Shown one piece after another: positions 12,844 through 23,197 of a DNA stretch of 64,000 bases. Position numbers and translations under genes: made by a program. The notes beneath the pieces were generated by a model. The model did no database searches, was not told the DNA's origin, and worked only from the letters and a program-made list of their open reading frames with translations. Source of the DNA: Cranoglanis bouderius (taxonomy: Eukaryota; Chordata; Actinopteri; Siluriformes; Cranoglanididae); contig CM042540.1 of assembly GCA_023630585.1 (NCBI GenBank), positions 24,831,769-24,895,768 on the forward strand, read 5' to 3'. Each line of letters begins with the position of its first letter. The first letter of the stretch is position 1.

Positions 12844-13387
12844 GTACAGTACTGTACAAAAGTTGTAGGCACCCTATTTTTTTTAGTACAAACTTTGTTA
12901 TAGATTTTTTTTTAATTTTATGACTTCTACATTATCAAGTCAGTACAAAAAATTTTTTAGATTCCCAAACATTTTCTAGCACAAAATTAAATGTTACAGA
13001 AAAATGTTTGTATGTCATTAAAGAAAGCAGCATATTATGTAAGAGACCACTTTTCAGACAGAAAACACAATGAAGGCTGCTGGGTTTTGCTGCAAAAATA
13101 AGAAGCGAATGCGAAAGTCAAAGTCTCCAGAAGTTTCTGGTTCTGCAAGATGCTCAATAAAACTTACCAGCTAATTTCCTTATAAAACTGCACACATTGT
13201 ACCACAGACTAGTATTTTTATTTTTATTTTTTTGTCCCACCAAATATTGGCTTTGTTTCATTTACTACTGTTTTCCGCTCTTTACAGTATTCTTTTTAAA
13301 TGTAGAGACATTTAATTTCATTATTTTGAAGGCATCTTTGCTCTGCAGCATTTCTTTGCATGTGCCTAAGACTTTTGCACAGTACTA
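12844..13387. mobile_element. Non-autonomous Tc1-like element (544 bp)
   Basis: It is bounded by TACAGTACTGTACAAAAG and CTTTTGCACAGTACTA, the same termini as the mini-copy at 15-107. The interior retains traces of a transposase 3' end near 13085-13200, where a reading like KKRMRKSKSPE followed by QDAQ is visible on the plus strand. It is a deletion derivative with no coding capacity. Confidence 0.7.
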
Positions 13388-14012
13388 TATACCGTTTATG
13401 ATGTAATAAGCTGCTTTTAAGGCATGTGGAAATAACAGAAATTAATATTAATAGTCATGTCCAATAAATTGCTTTTCACTTTGCCTGCTAATCAGGTCTT
13501 GGACTGTGTTAAAATTAGAGAACAGGAAGTGTACTAACCTCTACGGTATGATATTATCTTAATATTTTTACAATATTCAACACTGTAGCACTGCTAGAAT
13601 ATATTTAACGTTGCGCTTTTATTGCCTTCAGCACCTACTATATAAGACACTGTTTTCCCTGCCACTGATTAAACACAATCCAAAACTCAATATGGAGTCT
13701 CAGCGCAAGGTCAAGTTTTGGTTAGGGTTGGATGGATTGACAATGAAGTATGAATACCTTCGTTCTTGGCATTTCTTTTCTTTTTAATTAGCATTGATGC
13801 AATTGATGCTGTATTTTTATTTTTTTTATCAAACAGAATGTAAAAAATAAAATGTTGTGTTAAGTAATAGGAATCACTGCCATATCTCTCTGGACCACCA
13901 AACTCACCATGATAGAGAACGAATAAGGGATATATACAGTACATGGATTATTTCTTTAACTAAACAGGACACAAAGAAAGATCAGTCTCGAATTTTTTGA
14001 CTATTTCATATA
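13388..14012. other. Unassigned AT-rich DNA
   Basis: No gene or transposon terminus recognised. Confidence 0.4.
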
Positions 14013-14290
14013 TACAGTGGTGCTTGAAAGTTTGTGAACCCTTTAGAATTTTCTATATTTCTGCATAAATATGACCTAAAACATCATCAGATTTTCACAC
14101 AAGTCCTAAAAGTAGACAAAGAGAACCCAAGTAAACAAATGAGACAAAAATATTATACTTGATCATTTATTTATTGGGGAAAATGATCCAATATTTCATA
14201 TCTGTGAGTGGCAAAAGTATGTGAACCTCTAGGATTAGCAGTTAATTTGAAGGTGAAATTATTGTCAGGTGATTTCAACCAATGGGATGA

Positions 14291-15110
14291 CAATTGAAAT
14301 TGAAATTGAAATTGAAAGTCTTTATTGTCATTGTACAAGTACAACGAAATTGAAATGCAATCCTTTTGGCGCATAATCTAACAATAATAACTCAGTAGAT
14401 CTAATAAATACTAAATCAGATTACTGAATCTAAAACAAAAACACATTTACACACAGAGAAGTCACATGTTCGACAATCAGCTACACGACTCATATTCAAC
14501 ATTACTGCCTGCTGTTCAGATAGGTTATTGCAGTTTTCAAAAACAAGGCTTAAGCAAGAACTATCACGACTCATAAACATAGAACATGATATTTAGTTCA
14601 AGATTTTGCAGTATTTAAAACAGATATGGCTGGCATGTAAACTTTTAATCTCGCATTCACCAGAGATGGACACCTCATCTACAGCAGTGCACAAGATGTT
14701 CAGTTTAAGTTATTGCAGTATTCAAGACAGAAACGGCTTTGGCATAGAAACTATTTCTTAGTCTGTTTGTTCGAGTTTTCAGAACCCTATAACGTCTGCC
14801 CAAAGGTAATAATTCAAAAAGAGAATGTCCTGGGTGAGATGGGTCCCTGAGAATTTTTTGGGCTTTCATAAGGCAGTGAGAACTGTGTAACTCTTCCATA
14901 GAGGGGAGGGAACAACCGATTACCTTCTGGGCTATGGTAATAACCCTCTGTAGTGCTTTCCTTTCTGCAGCAGTGCAGCTGGAAAACCACACACAAATGC
15001 AGTATGTCAAAATGCTCTCGACAGAGCAATGGTAAAAGGAAACCAACAGTTTTTGTGTGAGCTGGTAATTCCTGAGTTCCTGAATCAGAATGAGTCCCTG
15101 AATTCCTGAA
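14291..15110 (-). mobile_element. L2-type LINE fragment nested in a Tc1 element
   Basis: The 3' end of the LINE is at the left. It has a short ATTGAA-type tail repeat (14290-14320) and the conserved hairpin-like end reading TGTACTTGTACAATGACAAT on the minus strand (near 14324-14343). The minus-strand ORF encodes the C-terminal part of an L2/CR1-like reverse-transcriptase polyprotein. The 5' part, including endonuclease and catalytic RT motifs, is missing, as expected for a 5'-truncated insertion. Confidence 0.8.
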
Positions 15111-15160
15111 TCAGGTGTGAGTGAGCACCCTGTTTTATTTAAAGAACAGGGATCTGTCAA
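14705..15160 (-). pseudogene. L2-type LINE ORF2 C-terminal fragment
   Basis: The protein contains LLVSFYHCSVESILTYCI, RKALQRVI, and a block near the end with SHPGHSLFELLPLGRRYR followed by TNRLRNSFYAKAVSVLN. This is the typical C-terminus of fish L2-like LINE polyproteins. The first ~17 codons upstream of about 15110 come from the host Tc1 element rather than the LINE. It has no YADD motif and no endonuclease domain. Confidence 0.8.
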
Positions 15161-15368
15161 AGTCAGTCTTAAACCAATAGAAATGTTGTGGAAGGACCTG
15201 AAGCAAACAGTTCATGTGAGGAAACCCACCAACATCCCAGAGTTAAAGCTGTTCTGTACTGAGGAATGGGCTAAAATTCCTCCAAGCCGATGTGCAGGAC
15301 TGATCAACAGTTACCAGAAACATTTACATGCAGTTATTGCTGCACAAGGGGGTCACACCAGATACTGA
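15120..15368 (+). pseudogene. Tc1-like transposase C-terminal remnant (family III)
   Basis: The frame ends with LKPIEMLWKDLKQTV, EEWAKIPPSRC and GGHTRY-stop, the usual C-terminus of Tc1 transposases. Everything from the DNA-binding domain to the second catalytic Asp is absent, and the third catalytic Glu region (KPIE in place of NPIE) is retained. Confidence 0.8.
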
Positions 15369-15839
15369 AAGCAAAGGTTCATATACTTTTGCCACAGATA
15401 TGTAATATTAGATCATTTTCCTCAATTAATAAATGACCAAGTATAATATTTTTGTCTCATTTGTTTAACTGGGTTCTCTTTATTAACTTTTAGGACTTGT
15501 GTGAAAATTTTATGATGTTTTAGGTCATAGTTAAGAAGAAATATAGAACATTCTGAAGGGTTCACACACTTTCAAGCACCACTGTAATTCATAATATCCA
15601 AGTTATCAAATCAAATTTAAATTTTCCCCTTTCCCACAGGCTACATAATACTTTTCAAAGTATCACTATGGGTATCAGGAGAGTAGTCTTGGTATTACTG
15701 GGTCTGGGTTGAAAAGAAAGCCGGTGGTATCACCCAGCCCTAGTCTTGGTATGGAAAAGCGCTTCTATGACTGTTTTGAAAAACACGTGCGCCACCTTGT
15801 GGTAAGAAATGAAAACGAGGCTGTAAATCAGGTAACATC

Positions 15840-17200
15840 ACGGATATATGGGTCATTCCTACATTTCGGTGCCTTTTGCGTCCCCAGTACAGATCATGGT
15901 ATTTATTATGTAAAATGTTAAACAGTATAATTTTTAAAAGTCGTACTAAAATAATTAAAACTTTTCAAATGTTAAACATTATGCAGCCTACCCCAATAAA
16001 TAATTTTTATACATTTTACACTGTTTTTGTTCAACCGACACCAGAGGTTTTCCCATGTACCTAGGGTTGTGTATTCTGATTTTTGTGGAGATATGAGGTA
16101 TAATCATAAAAAAGTTTGTCTTTTAATATTGTTTAAAAAAATTTAATTAAAAAAAAAACAGAATAGAATATAAGAAATAAAGAATAAAATAAGTCTAGAA
16201 TAGAAAATAAAATAGAAAATAATAGAAAATAGTTTTATTCTCTAAACTATAGTTTTTTTTCCCCTAAATGGGATTCATTTGATCAGTGTTTGTAAAATTT
16301 TTTCACATGTCCCTCAACTTATTGTCCAACCTGTTATGTCTTATACTGTCTCGTTCAATAAAGAGCCTTCTTATGTATTGACTAACTCATCCTTTTCATG
16401 TCTATTTTTCTTCATCAGTCTGACATAATCAATCATAACGTCCACCCTGTTAGGAGAAATATGTGAAAATACAATAAAATTTCATAACTTTAAAATAATT
16501 ATATTAAAAAGCATAAGATTCTTTGTCTGATTTCACTGTTATGCTAGCCTGGTTTTGCTCACAAACTGGGTAATGGATAACTTTATGTAGGAAAGTCCAC
16601 CCTGTTATCACCAAAGGCCTAACAGGGTGGACATCAAAACAGTGTATCTATAAAGTGCACATGTTCTATATAACTTTATTATTCAGTTTGGTTAGAATGA
16701 TGACAGAAATATTGATATTAAGTGTGCATCTTTTAAAGAATGCCCTTAAGTGCAGCTGAGAGACAGAAGCTTTACCGGGAATGCCAGGATTCTGATCCTG
16801 AAAGGAGAAGACAATACCTATAAAAAGAGAGACAAAGGGTAGAGAGATAGGCAGACAGGCAAGAAGAAGACAATTGCTGAAGTCAGTGAGAGCGAAAAGA
16901 GGGCTTTAAGAAAGAAATAGTGAGAATCAAGAAGAGCAAGCACAAGCAAGCCCAGACAGTGAGCCTATTCAAGAGACCTCAAGGTCTGTGCTAGGCCAAT
17001 ATCAGACTCATGAGATCCCATTTTATATAGCTAAACAAACTCATAGCCTTCAAAGTAAATAAATAACACTCAAAGTATTGCAAAGCCCTAAACTTCGCCT
17101 GAACCTGAACCCTAATCCTAAAAAGCTATGGCATACACATCCAAAAAGCAATAAATCACAGACAGGAATAAAAAAAAACACAATAAATAAAAATTAATGA
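15840..17200 (+). mobile_element. Decayed unclassified fish element, left part (ACAGGGTGGAC family)
   Basis: The 5' segment carries inverted and direct copies of a CCACCCTGTTA / TAACAGGGTGG motif at 16441-16453, 16595-16609 and 16618-16635. A decayed ORF starts at 16740 with MPLSAAERQKLYRE, then DPERRRQYL, then stop codons and more Arg/Lys-rich sequence to about 16960. I recall similar short basic N-termini in unclassified multi-copy proteins of fish genomes. The matching right part appears at 19080-19370 beyond a Tc1 copy. Family and mechanism are unknown. Confidence 0.45.
16740..16965 (+). pseudogene. Basic N-terminal ORF remnant of unclassified element
   Basis: Reading from the ATG at 16740 gives MPLSAAERQKLYRECQDSDP, then an in-frame stop after RRRQYL and further stops, with a strongly basic, probably DNA- or RNA-binding, composition. 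The remainder of the presumed ORF is missing. Confidence 0.45.
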
Positions 17201-17224
17201 TGATGAGTCCACACACTGTGGTTG

Positions 17225-17225
17225 C

Positions 17226-17253
<28 letters not shown>
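17225..17253. repeat. Poly(T) tract
   Basis: A nearly pure run of about 28 T. Confidence 0.95.
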
Positions 17254-17256
<3 letters not shown>

Positions 17257-17295
17257 AGTGTTGAGGTATGCATTCCTAAACTTTTAAAATGCACA

Positions 17296-18884
17296 TACGG
17301 TCAGGTCCATACAGTTGCTATCAAAATTATTCAACCCCCATTGCAAATCAGGTTTATTTTCAAAATGTACAGACTTTCAGCTGTTTGCAATGAACAAATC
17401 AAACAAAAGAAAAAGCTCAACACGAATTCTTCATGTGGTTTCCCAAAATTCAACTGAAAATGCAACTTCTAATGACTTCTCCAGTCTTAAAATTATTCAA
17501 CCCCTTTATGGCAAGTATCTTTAATACTTAGTAGAGCACCCTTTTTGTTGCTATGACCTGCTGCAAACAAGATGCATAGCCAGACAGCAGCATCTGGCAC
17601 CGTTCCTGAGGAATCTTAGCCCATTCCTCATGAGTAATGGCCTCCAGGTCAGTAATATTCTTGGGTTTGTGTGCTGCAACCGTCTTCTTCAAATCCCACC
17701 AGAGATTTTCTATGGGGTTCAAGTCAGGTGACTGATGGCCACTGTAGAATCTTCCAGGACTTCTTCTGCAACCAAGCCTTGGTGGAATTTGAGGTATGCT
17801 TGGGCTCATTGTGCTGTTGGAAGGTCCAGTGGTGCCCAAGCTTCAGCTTCCTCACAGACGGCATGATGTTTTCTCCTAGGATTTCCTGATACTTCAATGA
17901 ATCCATCTTGACTTCCACACACTACAGGTTTCCAGTGCCAGAGGATGCAAAGCAGCCCCAGAGCATCACTGAGCCACCACCATGCTTGACTGGGGACAGA
18001 GTGTTCTTTTCAGCATATGCTTCATTCTTCTTCCTCCAGACATACCGCTAATCCACCGTGCTGAAAAGTTCCACAGAACAGAATCCCAAAACTTCCGTGA
18101 CCTATTTATATGATTTTGTGCATATTGGAGCCGACTTTTCTTGTGTTTTTGGGTCAGTAGTGGTATACGTCTTGGAGTTCTGGCATGGAAACCTTCTGTT
18201 TTTAGTACCTTAATGTACTCACTGAAACCTCAGTGCCTGTTGCCACCAAGTCTTGCTGCAGGTCTTTTGCAGACACTCGAGGGTTTTTCACAACCTGCCT
18301 TCTCAGAAATCTGGTTGCAGCTGTTGATAGCTTCCTTTTTCTGCCCCGTCCAGGTAGTGTAACCCTGGTCCCTTAACTTTGAACTTGTAAACTATGCTTC
18401 CAGTGATATCTCTAGGAACATTCAGTGCCTTCGCTATCTTTTTGTATCCTGTTCCTTGTTTGTGAAGGGTGATGATCTCTTCTCTTAACTTTTTGACCAT
18501 TCTTTTGACCTAGCCATATTTGTAATGTGCAGTCAAACGTGACACTCAACAAACCCCTAGCCAGTTCAGGTATTTCATGTGTTCCAGCTCAAGCACACCT
18601 GGTGCAACTAATGAAGCCCTTGATTAGTTGCATCAGGTGTGCTTGAGACAACATCTGTTTTGTATATTTGTGCTGTTGTGAGGGATTCTATTCTGGGGGT
18701 TGAATAATTTTGAGACTGGAGAAGTCATTATAAGTTGCATTTTCAGCTGAATTTGGGGAAACCACTTGAATCATTCATTGTGTTGAACTATTTCAATTGA
18801 TTTTCCAAATCCATTGTGGTGGTGTACAGAGACAAAATTACAAAAAATTGAGTCACTGTGCAAATATATATGGTGCTGACTGTA
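17296..18884 (-). mobile_element. Tc1-like element, family IV, with mismatched ends
   Basis: The left side has TACAGTTGCTATCAAAATTA (17310 on), matching the left terminus of the copy at 26344-27702. The outer 14 bp TACGGTCAGGTCCA resemble a different Tc1 family. The right side is family IV as far as about 18810, then becomes a segment including GTGGTGGTGTACAGAGAC and ending GGTGCTGACTGTA at 18884, which belongs to the second family. The interior encodes a minus-strand transposase pseudogene. Confidence 0.75.
17528..18500 (-). pseudogene. Tc1-like transposase pseudogene (family IV)
   Basis: The start at 18500 gives MVKKLREEIITLHKQGTGYK with a helix-turn-helix region. Later segments are ILGENIMPSVRKLKLGHHW and FQQHNEPKHTSNSTKAW, where the second catalytic Asp is His-Asn-Glu rather than His-Asp-Asn. 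The frame then breaks within the WPSQSPDLNP motif and resumes as QSPDLNPIENLWWDL in the next frame, ending near 17528. The same break occurs in the copy at 26344-27702. It is inactive. Confidence 0.75.
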
Positions 18885-19079
18885 TATGGAAACTAAGCTT
18901 CAATAGCAACCAGTTTTGAATTAATTGTTTTAATTGACCAGATACTATGCCTTTTCATGTTTTTTAAAGAAAAATGTTTAAGTAAATAAACATTTTAAAG
19001 TTTAAAAGGGACATATTAACTCTTAGATAATGGCTGTGTTGCACATTAGTTTAAATCATCAAGTCATTCAAACTGTTAT

Positions 19080-19370
19080 GCATGTCCCTAACAGGGTGGA
19101 CATAACTTCAGTAGCAAGTTTTAATAAATGCTACAGTTTGAGCTTGACTAAAATTACTTATGAAAGTTTACCATGTCTGTTTTATAATAAAACAAATAAT
19201 AATAATAAAACAATGTTTAATTTTTAAAAAGTTTTGAGGTCCAAAAGTCACCCAATACCAGAAATGTCCCACATAAATGGTTCTAAATCCCAAAACATTA
19301 AAATAAATACATAAAATGTCTACCCTCATAACACCACAGCAACTATGACCAGAGTAAAGCATTTACTTAA
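19080..19370. mobile_element. Decayed unclassified fish element, right part
   Basis: CCTAACAGGGTGGACATAAC at 19087-19106 repeats the motif of the left part. It is followed by GAGGTCCAAAAGTCACCCAA near 19234 and AGAAATGTCCCACATAAATG near 19260, which I recall as the end sequence of the same fish repeat. Together with 15840-17200 it brackets the family IV Tc1 copy. Confidence 0.4.
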
Positions 19371-19950
19371 ATGAATGAATAAATGAATGAATGAGTAAAG
19401 CCTAACTGTAAACGTGTCACGTAGCACTGTGCCTGTCCTACAGGTTCTCATGTTAATCAATGTGGCCTTTCTTCATTCCAAGAGACATGCGACTAAAAAC
19501 CACCAACTTTTGCATGTACAAGAGTAAAAACAACTGCATGAGACTAAAATTGCCTGCTCCCACCAACCTAAGACTAAAAACCACCCAGTCCCACCTACTT
19601 GAAATTAAAAACCACCCAGTACCACCCACATGACACTAAAAACCAACCTGTCCTGCCTGCTGAGACTAAAAACCACCCAGTCCCACCCACATGAGCCTAA
19701 AACAGCTTGCGTGAGAGTAAAAACCACCCACTCTCATGACTTTTTTAGCTGGGTCCTGCAGAACCCCAGTTCTGATGCACACCTCTGCTTCAGAACATGC
19801 TGTGATTTTAACTTTGCTTAACAAGCATTAAGGGGTGTAATAGCACCTTCATGATCACAGGAGAACAAACATCAGTTTCAGTCAGATAAAGGTAGACTGT
19901 TAGAAAAAGCCAAAATAGAAATTATTTAGCATTAACAGTAATTCTGTTAG
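19370..19950. repeat. Locally repetitive DNA with ACTAAAAACCAC-type units
   Basis: A short degenerate tandem array at about 19490-19735 repeats GACTAAAAACCACC-like units every 25-45 bp (for example 19490, 19569, 19605, 19663 and 19717). It looks like a minisatellite. No gene is present. Confidence 0.6.
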
Positions 19951-19956
19951 GGCAGT

Positions 19957-20255
19957 GGAGTGGTGCAGTGGGTATTGTTGCAGCCTCACAGCTCCATGGT
20001 CCCGAGTTTGATCCTGAGCTCAGGTCTCTGTGGATTTTCTGTGCATGTACTCCCGTTTCCTCTGGGTTCTCTGGTTTAATACCACCTCACAAAAAACATG
20101 CCAATATGTGAATTGGCTAAGATAAATTGCCCCTGGGTATGAGTGAGTGTGTGAATCCAGCACAACCATCTAGGGTGTATTTCCACCTCACTGCCATTAT
20201 TCCAAAGATAGGCTCTGGATCTACCTCGACCCTGATCAAGATAAAGCAATTACAG
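19957..20255 (+). mobile_element. tRNA-derived SINE copy
   Basis: The head carries an A-box-like TGGTGCAGTGGG and a B-box-like GAGTTTGATCCTG, then TTTTCTGTGCATGTACTCCC. The 3' part has ATAGGCTCTGGATC and GATCAAGATAAAGCAATTA. The same layout is seen at 51723-52063 and 59790-60050. It is a SINE rather than a tRNA gene, because no tRNA cloverleaf is complete. Confidence 0.75.
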
Positions 20256-20814
20256 AAATTGAGTGCACAAATAATTAAAAATTTTCACTTTAATTACCAA
20301 AATCTTATATTTTGATCTATTAAAGTTCTTTTAAATGTTTAACAAGCTATTAAGCAATAATTTAGTATTCATTGTCAGCTTGCATGGCACAGAAAGAATG
20401 AAGGGAGGGAGCAACGGTCTAAATGTTTTTCCCACTGTTGTGCAAGTCTTATCAGCAGGAAACATTTGGCCACAGTTGTTTTCCCAGCCTTGATTGTGAA
20501 TGATTAATCAATGTGTTAAATAAAGACATGAAAAGTATAATGGTATGTGTGTTATTAATTAAGGCAGGGTATATTTGTGAATAATAATGATGTCGGCGAG
20601 TATCAGATCCCATTTTGTGAGTAATTAATACAAAAATCCAAGTAGTTCCCAGGTGTACAACTTTTCTTGCAACTGTAGACAAAACTGAGTATTTATGGCA
20701 ATAATTGCAAGTATCTTCCTAGTGGAGCAAGTGGAACAATTCTAGCTGCATTTTATGGCATTTGTTTTGCTGAAAATTTGTGACCGATTCTTAAAATCGG
20801 TGCAAAAAATCATG
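20256..20814. other. Unassigned intergenic DNA
   Basis: No gene or transposon termini recognised. Confidence 0.4.
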
Positions 20815-21736
20815 CAGATACAGAACAAGAACTTCAGTTAATGTTCACATTAAACATCAGAATGAATAAAAAGTGTGATCTCAGTGACTTTGATCCTGGT
20901 AGGGTTGCTGGTGCCAGATGGGCTAGCTTGAGTATTTCAGAAACTGCTGATCTCCTGAGATTTTCACACACAAAAGTATCTAGAGTTTTCAAAGAATGGT
21001 GCAAAAATCAACAACAAAAAACCACAGAGTGAGTGACTGAGCTCTGTTGGTGGAAATGCCTTGTTGATAAGAGAGGTTGGAGGAGCTGCCAGGAAGTCGA
21101 TAGTAACTCGAATAATCACTCTTTACAACCATGGTGAGAAGAATAGCATCTCAGCATGCACAAAACACTGAATCTTGAGTTGGATGGGCTACAACAGCAG
21201 AAGATCACATTGGGTTCCACTCCTGTCAGCCAAGAACAAGAATCTGAGGCTATCATAGGCACAGACTCGCCGAGACTGGACAGTTTCAGTGATTCCTGGT
21301 GTTTTTCCAGTCTTCAGCTGTCCAGTTTGGGTGATTCTTCAGATTCTTGTTCTTGGCTGCCAGGCTATGGTATTCCCTTATAGCAGTGGCCTCTTTCAGC
21401 AGGATAATGCGCCCTGACACACTGCAAAAATTGTTCAGGAATGGTTTGAGGAACATGACAAAGAGTTCAAGGTGTTGACTTGTCCTCCAAATTCCCCCGA
21501 TTCAATCCAATCAATCATCTGTGGGATGTGCTGGACAAACAAGTCACATTTATGGAGGTCTCACCTCTAACTTTAAGGACTTAAGGACTTTAAGCACTGC
21601 TGCTAGCGTCTTGGTGCCAAATACCACTGCATACCATGAGAGGTCTTGAAGAGTCCATGCATCGGCGGGTCAGATGGTGGCACAAGAGGGACCTAGACAA
21701 TATTAGGTAGGTGGTTTTAATGTGTTAATAGGTGTA
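20815..21736 (+). mobile_element. Tc1-like element, family V, degenerate with internal inverted duplication
   Basis: The 5' part has MNKKCDLSDFDPGRVAGARW and EWCKNQQQKTTE as a decayed transposase N-terminus. Near 21400 a FQQDNAP-like reading precedes a HTAKIVQEWFEEHDKEFKV reading, but with stops. The right end is TTAATAGGTGTA. Between 21226 and 21362 an inverted copy of about 55 bp of transposase sequence is present. The left terminus is not clear, so the start is approximate. The family also occurs at 52790-53040 on the other strand. Confidence 0.7.
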
Positions 21737-22930
21737 CAGATTTTTAAAATTATGTTTCTGAAAATACTAAGGTGTGGGTAGCTGTAAACAAGGCAATATT
21801 TAACTTAAACAAAAACACTTTTTTTTTTTTTTTTTTTAATTTTTGCTTTTTTATTTTCCCTTTATCAAAACATATATGAGACACTTGAGACACTTAGAAA
21901 ACCAACATTTTCTGCATTTTTTTTTTGTACAAAGAGGAAAACACTGCATTACAAATCACAGGGTTTAATTTATTTAAAATTCTTATTTTGCTTGTTTTGA
22001 AAAATACTATCAGCTACTGTAAACTTTAGTGACCTGACAACAGTTTACACACAGTTAACAGTGCCATATACTGACATAATAAATCAACATATTTATATTG
22101 AAATGATGTGAAAATAATAATTACTGAAAAAAAAAAAAAAAAAAAAAGATTCTAAAAGGCCATTAAGGGTGGTCACGGATTATAGTTTACCATTTGTTTT
22201 AAATAACAGAAAACACACAAACTTGGTTTCAACCATAGGTTAATCTCTTACTTCTTGCCTGTTATACTCCTAAACTGTAATGATGAACATATCAACTATC
22301 ATACACACTGAGCCCTACACAACGTAACCATATGGTTTGAATTCACATTAACAGTGACATGTGATGCAAAAATACCCATTACTGAAGATCTTACAACCAA
22401 TAAAGACCTTTATCTTATTGTAACATATGTATAAGAAATTTATATGGCAACCGGGCTCAGATGACACCAGAGCACCCAGAGTTGTTTGAATATAAAAATA
22501 AAAATTAGAAAATGGAATGTTTCTTTGGTCAGTGGACTGTGATTGGCACCACAAACAGAGGGGATATTCTGGGATTATTAAAATGTTGTAATAATATACC
22601 AGATCTTTAATGACTATGTTAACAAAAGGGATGAAAAACAGGTTCTGGCCATATTTGTTTCTAATAAATATGACAAAAATATAACGCCTAAAAGTGCCTG
22701 TAGAAATGAAGAAAACACACTGAAACCATAGAAAAGGGAGACAGTGCTTGGGCTGCAGAAGTAAAGAGTGAGTCATGTTGTTGGTTTCTGGCTTCCTTCA
22801 CTACAGGCCATGTCTCAAACTGCTCATCACCCTATATAGTGCACTTGCTTTGAGGGATAATGCTGCAGGAAACTACTGCTGAGCACACACTATAGAGTGA
22901 GCAAAAGAGCCATTTGAGCTTTGCCCACTC
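21737..22930 (-). other. surf4 3' flank, probably containing its 3' UTR
   Basis: This lies just downstream of the surf4 stop. A candidate poly(A) signal AATAAA on the minus strand is at 21969-21974; others are possible, so the transcript end is uncertain. A poly(T) run at 21822-21838 and a poly(A) run at 22127-22147 are present. The minus-strand ORF at 22348-22776 shows no domain and is taken as chance. The segment 22800-22920 has a CCCTATATAGTGCACTTG motif common in fish repeats. Confidence 0.45.
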
Positions 22931-23197
22931 TCACCACTCTTTCTTCTTCTCGTCCATGGAGACTCCACCAGGACCTCGTGCTACCACAAGCAGCAGACCT
23001 CCGATCACAGATGTGGTCTGGAAGAAGTCATACTTCAGGAAGTCGTGCATGGGCCTGTAAGCCGGAATGGTCCAGAAGGCATTAAAGTAGACGTTGATGA
23101 CAAAGAGCCAGACAACCAGGGTGAGGGCAGCCAGCTTTGTCTTGAACCCGATGGCCACCAGGACTATGAGAGCTGTGCCCACCAGGTTCTGTAAGAT
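22931..23197 (-). CDS. surf4: surf4 coding exon 6 (C-terminus)
   Basis: Acceptor TTGCAG|ATCTTA. Residues 182-269 plus TGA include FKTKLAALTLVVWLF, NAFWTIPAYRPMHDFLKYDF and the terminal KKKEW. Confidence 0.97.
   Translation of the reverse strand: MLQNLVGTALIVLVAIGFKTKLAALTLVVWLFVINVYFNAFWTIPAYRPMHDFLKYDFFQTTSVIGGLLLVVARGPGGVSMDEKKKEW

Larger units (their letters stand above)
14013..15586 (+). mobile_element. Tc1-like element, family III, interrupted by a LINE
   Basis: The termini TACAGTGGTGCTTGAAAGTT and CTTTCAAGCACCACTGTA are exact inverted ends flanked by TA. Each inverted repeat has an outer GTGAACCC and an inner GTGAACC motif (IR/DR). A LINE fragment occupies about 14291-15110. The internal transposase is largely deleted: after AAAGAACAGGGATCTGTC (15145-15162) the sequence jumps to the C-terminal third. 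Confidence 0.9.

Noticed and set aside
19490..19735. Spaced direct repeats resembling a CRISPR array
   Set aside because: Repeats are short, degenerate and unevenly spaced in a vertebrate genome; this is a minisatellite.
22348..22776. Minus-strand ORF of 142 codons downstream of surf4
   Set aside because: No domain and low-complexity hydrophobic content; it falls in the expected 3' UTR/flank and has no splice context.
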